NCBI RefSeq assembly: GCF_964204645.1
Contig: NC_134035.1
Coordinates: 2,370,001-2,434,000 of the forward strand
Direction of reading: 5' to 3'
Length of the DNA stretch: 64,000 nucleotides
DNA from: Tubulanus polymorphus
Lineage: Eukaryota > Nemertea > Palaeonemertea > Tubulaniformes > Tubulanidae
The notes beneath the pieces were generated by a model that saw nothing but the letters and a program-made list of their open reading frames with translations, made no database searches and had not been told where the DNA came from. How positions within the stretch are numbered: the first letter of the stretch is position 1; each line of letters starts with the position of its first letter. Positions 57,282 to 64,000 of this stretch are shown one piece after another. Position numbers and translations under genes: made by a program.

Positions 57282-57734
57282 CTGTAAGTACCATATGCTC
57301 TGTCCAGCCAAGTCTTACTGTAGCCCTCCGGAGTACAAAATTTGATCCCTACAATTCACCCCCCTCTACTGAACTGTTTTCAGAGGTATCACTTGACGGT
57401 CTGTTGCCCATGTTCAATCTGAACTAAAAGAGACTATTGCAGTAATATAGAGAAGAACTGTTTCTGCTCTCTTAAACCAAATTTCCCCTTAAAGAATGTC
57501 GCAAGCAGCGTTGTTACTTTTAGGATGCGTCTCTTGTTACGTTTACTCGCCATTGCAAAGTTACTTTTCGATTCCGTTTTTGTTTGCAGTCAAGACTACG
57601 TTATTATACTGACTGTAGAGCTGGAAAAATAACATAGAGAGATGAAACATGTTCATCGCATTCTTGAATGTGATATACATGAATAATGTTATCATTTCTA
57701 TTGCAACCTTCATTCATGCAGCACATATACTTAA

Positions 57735-57860
57735 TATCCCTCATTCCCTCTCCCCACTCGCTCTCCTCTCCCTATTTTCACATCTGCCATTCTGTCGCCT
57801 ACCTCTCCCTCTCCCTCTTATCCACTGTTGCTTTCTTTTTCTGCCCTCTCCCTCTGTCTT
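57735..57860 (+). repeat. Pyrimidine-rich tract
   Basis: CTCTCCC-rich low-complexity stretch that keeps two plus-strand readings open. Confidence 0.7.
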
Positions 57861-58506
57861 GCTGCAGTATTCAACCACCTGGGAACATTGCCAGGACTTT
57901 CTCTGTTTTGTTAACCACACCGGAAACTCAGCTGGTGAAGCATCATCGCATTTCAATCTGCATCTAGAAAGTTACATAGTTTAGCGTGTAATAGAAATCT
58001 CATCATATCAGTGGCAGTGGTACAGGTGGAGTGGGGGGAGGGGGGTATGTGGATTGTGAACAGTTAGCCGCGCCTAAAGTGAGATGAGATATACTTCACT
58101 TCACTGAGATTTTTTGCCCAATATGGTCTGGAATTCCAAGGACCATTCCATATTTCAGCGATTATATTTTTGATGGCATATTTGACCGCCTGTAGGTCTC
58201 TAAAAGCCTCTAGTCTTTTCAAAGTTTCAAAATTGTCTGGTCCGGATCTCCGCATTGGCTTCATATCTGTTGTGTTTGATACCCAACCAGCTCAGTGATT
58301 ATAATCAATTGACACATTATGTAAACAGGAATTCCGATACATGTTGGATCCTCAGGGGGTCGGCAGTACTTTCATTGTCTCAAGAGGAACGACAATATCC
58401 TATATAATTAATCGCACCACACGAGGAAATAATGAAGAAATAATGATCTCCGATCTCATCAACGATTCACCTCGGAGTTGAGTATATAATAATACGAGGT
58501 GTAAGG

Positions 58507-58776
58507 TCAATAGACCACAATGTCGTCGTAGTCGTATTGATCTATCATCAGACCTGATACTCTCTGTGAATAGATGTAATTTACGCGGATCCCGGGATGC
58601 TGCTTCTTCGTATGGATTTTTGAAAGCATCGATAAACCGATAAAGATCCGTGCTCTGCTATCACTTCGTTCATCTAAGTTTTTTAGGCGTTTCAACTGAT
58701 TTTGAACGCAATCATGCATTTTGTATCTTAATGGTTTGTTGATAATGGTGGTGGTCTCTTGGTCTACACGGTCCAA
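58507..58776 (-). other. Unassigned 90-codon ORF
   Basis: Reads DRVDQETTTIINKPLRYKMH through KRLKNLDERSDSRARIFIGL to QYDYDDIVVY and a stop. Balanced codons but no ATG in good context, no domain and no recognised splice sites. Confidence 0.15.
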
Positions 58777-58784
58777 AAAACATC

Positions 58785-58865
58785 CAGCTTTGACCCATAG
58801 ATCTATCGTAAGATTGGCTATAGGACCAAAATGAGCTTGGGCTGGTCTTGTAAATTAGCCACATC
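58785..58865 (-). repeat. Inverted fragment of the GACCAGTCTAAGC repeat
   Basis: AGATTGGCTATAGGACCAAA and ATGAGCTTGGGCTGGTCTTG are the reverse complement of blocks at 56371-56815. Confidence 0.6.
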
Positions 58866-59505
58866 CCTGAATTCATTGCGCAATCTTTTTTTCAAAACCT
58901 GCAAAGATGAATTTTGATGATATTATGTTTTTGTACGGCTGTGCTTACAAATCATGACGTTCGATTCTTCAAGGATTTTTCGATAGAGTTTGTGAAATTG
59001 AACGCGCGACGCGATTTGTGAGAGAGACCTTACGGCAAATTTCAACCGGAATATGCGAGATACTGTAATCTAATTGCGTGGGCCACGGCGTGCATCAACT
59101 ATTTCTCATATGTCAGTCTTGAAGAAGAACGTAAATCAATCAATCGTCCGACTCTGCGTTCCGTATATCTTTCACCGCACGTTATTTTACTGATATAAGA
59201 ACTCTTCGAAATTCTAGTGTGTTTACAGCCGACTTGCAGATCGATTTCCAATCAATACTCATAGCGTTATTGATAAGCTCTGCGCCGATCTGACATCAAA
59301 TTTCATTTTCATTTTATGTCGGATTGATATGGATATTCCTCGTTAGTGTGAAAGCTCCTCGAGTGAAAGCTAGTGTGAGATTTATGGCCTGTCATTAACA
59401 GATTTGTGTAAATGCACTCAGTGGCCAAATGATATATAAGGCATTGGTCATTCATTAACTGGTCTCTCGTCAATCCAGGATTCATGTGTTTGAATCCTAG
59501 TGGTA

Positions 59506-59535
59506 GCAGTCAGTCAGTCAGTCAGTCAGTCAGTC
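59506..59535 (+). repeat. CAGT tetranucleotide repeat
   Basis: About seven CAGT/GTCA units. Confidence 0.9.
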
Positions 59536-59910
59536 TGGTCAATGGTTCATTTCTACCGCCTTAACCATGTTGATATACTTATCATATCCATCCCTCTCTT
59601 CTGGGTAATATCTCTCATGTTCCCGTGTAGGTTTACGGATATTGTTCAGTCATGGATTTCTTGGTTTCATCGGTGTGAGACGTACAAGTATTTGTAACTG
59701 ATAGTAACACGCTTCCTGCTGGTTCAAACTATTTCCTTGGTCCAATGAAATATAATCTTAAACATGTTAGCCACCTGTAGCCATGTAAATACCTGGAAAA
59801 TCTTGTAACTACTTATACCGGGTATTCAAATCATCGGGTCCCAGTTTAGCGATAAAGTTGAACGCCTAAATCATCGAAGTTAATCAAGGGTTAAACTTAA
59901 CGCGAAACAC

Positions 59911-60024
59911 TAGGGCCGGTTTTACAGACTAGTGTTACCTTTAACCCGGGGGCTAACTCAATTCATTTTCAGTTAAGTCAGCCCCCTGGTTAAAGGTAAT
60001 ACCGGTCTATAAAACCGGGCCCTG
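59911..60024. mobile_element. Foldback hairpin element
   Basis: Arms of about 48 bp (AGGGCCGGTTTTACAGACTA onward, and the inverse of CCGGTCTATAAAACCGGGCC) flank a loop of about 12 bases. Both arms carry TTACCTTTAACC and GGGGGCT. Terminal wording resembles the element at 8966-9102. Confidence 0.7.
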
Positions 60025-60059
60025 GAAATCATTGGTATTCAAGTATTCAGATATCATCT

Positions 60060-60329
60060 GCTACGTAGATCGCGGGACCCGATTATGTCGTCGTTTCTGG
60101 TGATAAATGCGGCTATTCGGAATTGCTATTCACGCCTCCACTCGGCCCCCCTGGCTGCGGCTTTCATTACCACATTTTCATTTCCGATGATAATACTCGA
60201 GGGATCCGGGGCCGAATGCGTTTGACAAGTCTTTTCGCATCATCTCGGTTACCTTTTGTTTCGACGATATTGTTGATATTTTCGTCGCGTACATCATACT
60301 CATTACGCCAGAACCGGTTGTCGACGACG
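60060..60329 (+). promoter_or_regulatory. CpG-rich patch upstream of candidate micro-exon
   Basis: CpG-dense sequence from GTAGATCGCGGGACCCGATT to GTTGTCGACGACG. It would be the promoter/5' UTR if the exon at 60330 is real; it contains an upstream ATG with a 46-codon reading ending in TGA. Confidence 0.3.
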
Positions 60330-60347
60330 ATGACGGATATTATAGAT
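60330..60347 (+). CDS. Candidate six-codon ORP first exon (1F)
   Basis: The ATG at 60330 opens MTDIID and is followed by a strong GTACGT donor in phase 0, about 660 bp upstream of the PH exon, and preceded by a CpG-rich patch. Joined it reads MTDIID|VQKKHYRR. This would be the shortest N-terminus. Six codons carry little evidence; start plus donor plus phase can occur by chance. Confidence 0.3.
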
Positions 60348-60519
60348 GTACGTATCGTTCTCTGGGACTGCTGCAGTTTTCACATACACCTGATGAATGG
60401 GAATAATGAATGTCATTATTATTTGTTGGGCTGCAGACAACCAGTTGAAGCTAGAAACGACTTTTGAACAAACGACATGGCGTTCACTGACCTGGAAAAC
60501 TGAAGATTAGGAAAAGAAA

Positions 60520-60630
60520 TCTAGAAAAAAAATCTGGGAAAACTTTTTACACATTTTACCGGAAAAAAAAACCTGGAAAAATGTAGGGGGAAAACTGAAG
60601 GTCAGGAAAAGAAATCTAGAAAAAATCGGA
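60520..60630 (+). repeat. AGGAAAAGAAATCTAG repeat
   Basis: AAAACTGAAGATTAGGAAAA and AAAACTGAAGGTCAGGAAAA, each followed by GAAATCTAGAAAAAA, 75 bp apart; related in style to the GGGAAAAGTCA family. Confidence 0.6.
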
Positions 60631-60689
60631 TAATGGTATTAGACAAATACTATCAACCGAGGCAGACCAGCACCTTACATCCGTTCACA

Positions 60690-60870
60690 CTGGGGCTGTA
60701 TGGGTCTGTGCCTGTTTGAAATGGGCTGAATTTGACCAAACAAAAACGTCGGGCCAGGCCTGTACCAAATTCTAACATGGGTCAAGCTTAGGTTATGGAA
60801 GTGACTCTCCTCACTTGCCAGACCATAATGAATTGCTGGACGAGATCAAAATTCAAGTTTGATGGTATAT
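60690..60870. repeat. CGATCACA-family dispersed repeat, copy G
   Basis: Core GACCAAACAAAAACGTCGGG, CCAGGCCTGTACCAAATTCT and AAGTGACTCTCCTCACTTGC. Confidence 0.6.
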
Positions 60871-61010
60871 TGCTAGCTGTTTCTTGACATTTCATGTGTA
60901 ACTTAAGCATTTCTTTCAGCAAAATCGCGGGAAATTTGGTTCTTTGTTTTACTGCACTTAAGAAGTTTTTTTCACATTATAAAAATCGAATTGTTTCCTA
61001 TGTTTTACAG

Positions 61011-61199
61011 GTGCAGAAAAAGCATTATCGCCGCGAGAAGAAACGCGCCGCTAAAGAGCTGTTGTGCACGTTGAAAGACCCGTCGGTAATCGTGCTCGCC
61101 GATTGGCTGAAAGTGCGCGGCACGTTGAAAGGATGGACGAAGATGTGGTGCGTCCTGAAACCGGGTCTGCTCGTCTTGTACAAGAGTCATAAACAGAAG
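61011..61199 (+). CDS. OSBPL8: ORP common exon: basic linker and start of PH domain
   Basis: Acceptor GTTTTACAG, donor GTATGT, phase 0 at both ends, 63 codons: VQKKHYRREKKRAAKELLCT, LKDPSVIVLADWLKVRGTLK, GWTKMWCVLKPGLLVLYKSH and KQK. Human ORP8 reads VQKKNYREEKKRATKELLST, ITDPSVIVMADWLKIRGTLK, SWTKLWCVLKPGVLLIYKTQ. The polybasic helix KKHYRREKKR precedes the PH domain, and strands 1-3 with the WTKxWCVLKPG signature follow. In ORP5/8 this region binds plasma-membrane phosphoinositides. All N-terminal variants would share this exon. The minus-strand 79-residue reading is a shadow. Confidence 0.97.
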
Positions 61200-61869
61200 G
61201 TATGTTAACCGTAAGCCTCGTGCACGTAGTATAAACAATTTCACGTTACTGGTACCTTAGATTTTGCCAGACACAAACCTTAACTCTTAACTTTGATTTC
61301 CAACAAACTGAAAGGACAGAGTCTACTATTAATTACACTACGGTAAAAAATACATGAGGTTGTATTTTAGCTACGGTCAAAGGTTCACAATTAAGACTCA
61401 TGCCCAAAGCATACAACACTGGAAACACGGAAACAGAAGACAGAAGCATGTTTCAGAGAAATTCCCTGTTTCGTGTGCATTTGTACGAGAAATGAGAAAC
61501 ATGTTTTCCGGAACTAGGTCTAGCATCTACAGTATCTGGTGGAGTCTGGTATCTGCCCAGCTGGCCGTCTTTAGAACTGCCGGCTAGACTGGGTCTTGCT
61601 CCTTCCTTCCGCGTGAATTAACCGCTAATGTTGTGTCTGTATTATTGATATGAGCGGAGTAAATTTACTGTGCTGTATTGGTCTACGACCATCGACGGAA
61701 ATCGGATGACTGTGCAATTATGCGGGCAATCGAATACCGCCATCGTCGCTGTCTAAGTGGGGGCCATTTGCGTGCGTACAATATATGATTTCATTGCTCG
61801 TAGAAAATGTACTCAGTTCAACGCATAGGTTGATTATTATGATCAAGCATCAATATTCATAATATTATT
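61200..61869 (+). other. ORP intron after the PH exon, no next exon seen
   Basis: I looked for the continuation of the PH domain (an equivalent of GQWVGTVLLNACEIIERPS) in 61200-64000 and did not find it; the next exon must lie beyond the right edge. Confidence 0.6.
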
Positions 61870-62150
61870 ACCCCTAGCAGTAGTGACATCGGCATAATTA
61901 CCCCTAGTCCATAACCTTGTATATCAGTCATCTCTTCCTGTAGAGAAGTGATATTGGTATTATTACCACTAGCCTATATCTGTTACTGTATATCAGTCAT
62001 CTCTTCCTGTAGAGAAGTGATATTGGTATTATTACCACTAGCCTATATCTGTAACTGTGTATCAGTCATCTCTCCCTGGAGAGAAGTGATATTGGTATTA
62101 TAACCCCTAGCCTATATCTGTAACTGTGTATCAGTCATCTCTCTCAGAGG
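61870..62150 (+). repeat. 69-bp minisatellite, locus 2
   Basis: About four units identical in wording to 20610-20870, for example AGAAGTGATATTGGTATTAT and GCCTATATCTGTAACTGTGT, period 69. Confidence 0.9.
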
Positions 62151-62154
62151 CAAT

Positions 62155-62248
62155 GAGAATATGCATCTTGCCCAGGGACACAATGCCACAGTACGGGGCT
62201 TGAACCCACAACCTTGCATTAACCACTCGCCCACACCACTCCTCAATG
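62155..62248 (-). repeat. tRNA-derived SINE head (minus strand)
   Basis: Reverse complement reads GTGTGGGCGAGTGGTTAATG (A-box) then TTGTGGGTTCAAGCCCCGTA (B-box) and TGTGTCCCTGGGCAAG tail wording typical of tRNA-derived SINEs. It abuts the end of the 69-bp array. Confidence 0.6.
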
Positions 62249-62259
62249 ACGCAAAATGA

Positions 62260-62890
62260 TTTTTGTTTGAAACGTAAATAATCAATAACATCTTTTAGCT
62301 GCATTTTTATCCGACGATATGCGAAGGGGATGTTCAAATGGGATTGTATTACCCGGCTTACTGAGGTGGTTAAGCTTCTTGCATAAATTCCAGTCGATAA
62401 AAAAGTTCCGTCAAATCGTTTCAGAGCAATTTGTCAACTAGCGCCATGGATCAGTCGAGTATGTTTCGAATAGAAATGTGACGATTTCCTCGGTACGGCC
62501 TCTTTTTTAAAGTCTCCGAATGACAGTCTGCAAACAGTCTTAAGAGTTTCCGGCGGATTAAGGCTTATAGCGGCGTACAGACAACATTACCATATTGACA
62601 CGGTATACAGCGAATTAGGTGCACATCAGGTGAAATCAATGTCACTTAGATTTTAAAGGATACGGCCGCGCTATTTTTCAACGTATCGGTATTTACTCAA
62701 ATCAGGATACGGCTTTATTTACGAATTAATCTCATTTTTAAAGTAAATCTATTTTAGTCGATATTCACTAAGTTTCCTATCACTTATTAACTCAGTGATT
62801 AGTGACGCTATTAGCCCCTACAATCGACCTCTAACGTTTCAAACACCTTTCCTTCAAACCGATCCTGATACTCTGGCGCTAATTTGCTAC
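62260..62890. other. ORP intron, nothing recognised
   Basis: AT-rich sequence with no exon, RNA gene or clear repeat. Confidence 0.4.
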
Positions 62891-62894
62891 TTAC

Positions 62895-63005
62895 CTTGGG
62901 AATCAGGAAAAAGTCAGGGAATTTTCTTCTCTCTGAAAAAAGTCCGGGAAATTATGTAAGAAAGCTAAAAATCAGGGAGAAGCCATTGAATGTTGTTGAG
63001 ATAAT
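62895..63005 (+). repeat. GGGAAAAGTCA dispersed repeat, copy 3
   Basis: CAGGAAAAAGTCAGGGAATT, AAGCTAAAAATCAGGGAGAA and GTTGTTGAGATAA match 30140-30265. Confidence 0.65.
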
Positions 63006-63423
63006 TTCCGTCTTTGTTTTACGTAGTTGTCTGTGATAATTGGATTTGTCTGGGAAATCGACTTGTTTGTCAAGAGTATTGACAAAAGGAAAATAAATAA
63101 AAGTGGCCACCATGTAAAGTATCACATTCACTGCGATAATCATTCTTCGTCCAAAATTGCCAATATGAGTTATCTGTTGAAGATTGTTTACACTGCCAGC
63201 CGATCGGGGAACTGCGTCATTTCGAAGTAGATGTGGAAAGTATGATCAGTGAAAGTGCCACTGGCAGAACCGGAAGTTCAGGATAGGTCGCAGTGGCGAC
63301 AATAACAAGTTAAGTGCTCACTGCCTTCAATTACAAGTGTCACCTTTGATGACTTGTATGAGAAGATAGCGCATAGAAATAAGGCTGCCTCGCTGTAGCG
63401 ATATCAGAGACAGCACTGATGGA

Positions 63424-63925
63424 AGTTTGACAGGGTTGTAAGCTGCACTGTTATTGAATGATAGATGACAGGGTTGTAAGCCGTGCTGTTATTGGATGAT
63501 AAATGACAGGGTTGTAAGCCGTGCTGTTATTGGTTGATAGATGACAGGGTTGTAAGCCGTGCCATTATTGGATGATAGATGACAGGGTTGTAAGCCACGT
63601 TTTTATTGGTTGATAGATTACAGGGTTTATAAACTGTGGTTGGTTGATAAATGACAGGGTTGTAAGCCGCGCCGTTATTGGATGATAGATGACAGGGTTG
63701 TAAGCCGTGCTGTTATTGGTAGATAGATGACAGGGTTGTAAGCCGTGCTGTTATTGGTAGATAGATGACAGGGTTGTAAGCCGTGCTGTTATTGGTTGAT
63801 AGATGACAGGGTTGTAAGCCGTGCCATTATTGGATGATAGATGACAGGGTTGTAAGCCACGTTTTTATTGGTTGATAGATTACAGGGTTTATAAACTGTG
63901 CTGTTATTGGTTGATAAATGACACG
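63424..63925 (+). repeat. 38-bp minisatellite with higher-order structure, about 13 copies
   Basis: Unit GATAGATGACAGGGTTGTAA then GCCGTGCTGTTATTGGTT. A two-unit variant block (GCCATTATTGG.. then CCACGTTTTTATTGG.. and TTATAAACTGTG) occurs at 63561 and again at 63823, 262 bp apart, showing a larger repeat of about seven units. Confidence 0.92.
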
Positions 63926-64000
63926 GTGGTGTATGAGATTACTGTTAGCGAGTGATGAATTAGTGATCGTTCAGTTGGTATTTCTTTCATCGCGTCTGCG

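Larger units (their letters stand above)
8180..61199 (+). other. OSBPL8: ORP5/ORP8-type oxysterol-binding-protein-related gene, 5' half
   Basis: The gene is read from exons 8180-8229, 8563-8659, 25463-25909, 32133-32197, 32318-32419 and 61011-61199, which join with no frame break into 316 codons. ORP5 and ORP8 are ER-anchored lipid transfer proteins at ER-plasma membrane contacts, exchanging phosphatidylserine for PI4P (and PI(4,5)P2); their PH domain tethers to the plasma membrane. The diagnostic stretch is KLSKRESLK|VQKKHYRREKKRA, against human ORP8 KLTKKESLKVQKKNYREEKKRA. Only the N-terminal region and the first part of the PH domain are inside the window. The remainder of the PH domain, the EQVSHHPP-containing transfer domain and the C-terminal anchor lie to the right. 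Vertebrate ORP5 and ORP8 are paralogues; this may be the single invertebrate ORP5/8. Confidence 0.93.

Noticed and set aside
63424-63925. CRISPR-like array
   Set aside because: Units are contiguous without unique spacers; a minisatellite in a eukaryotic intron.

Overview
The window is eukaryotic nuclear DNA from an invertebrate animal. Coding exons are short and CpG-rich (many TCG, ACG and GCG codons). They are separated by long AT-rich introns with GT..AG boundaries and filled with minisatellites, MITE-like elements and tRNA-derived SINE debris. The proteins read most like bilaterian homologues, and the repeat style suggests a marine invertebrate. I cannot name the species or phylum. No prokaryotic gene, CRISPR array, rRNA or intact tRNA was seen.

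Layout. (1) 859-1622, minus strand: the first two coding exons of an HSDL1-like short-chain dehydrogenase; the rest lies beyond the left edge. (2) 2364-5861, minus strand: a complete eight-exon JMJD7 gene (320 codons plus stop) that joins in frame throughout. (3) From about 8.2 kb to beyond the right edge, plus strand: the 5' half of an ORP5/ORP8-type oxysterol-binding-protein-related gene (OSBPL8/OSBPL5 homologue). Five exons (8180, 8563, 25463, 32133 and 32318) join in frame and lead into the PH-domain exon at 61011-61199. The rest of the PH domain, the lipid-transfer domain and the membrane anchor must lie to the right.

The most notable structure is inside that gene. Between the last N-terminal exon (ends 32419) and the PH exon there are at least four separate ATG-starting exons (35335, 41229, 46772 and 52900). 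Each ends at a good GT donor in phase 0, matching the phase-0 acceptor of the PH exon. They look like alternative first exons under separate promoters, each putting a different N-terminus on one ORP core. Weaker candidates are a six-codon exon at 60330, a 60-codon exon at 32473, and a phase-1 first exon at 15329 that fits the exon at 25463. A symmetric cassette exon may lie at 17885-18076.

The rest is intron and repeats: minisatellites (units of 16, 19, 20, 34, 38, 40, 45, 56, 69, 111 and 142 bp), several foldback or terminal-inverted-repeat families (one copy carries a nested insertion with a 9-bp target duplication), a 5'-truncated LINE with poly(A) and a 10-bp target duplication, and arrays of tRNA-derived SINE heads. 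A few exon-like ORFs of unknown identity lie inside the ORP introns and are marked as low confidence.
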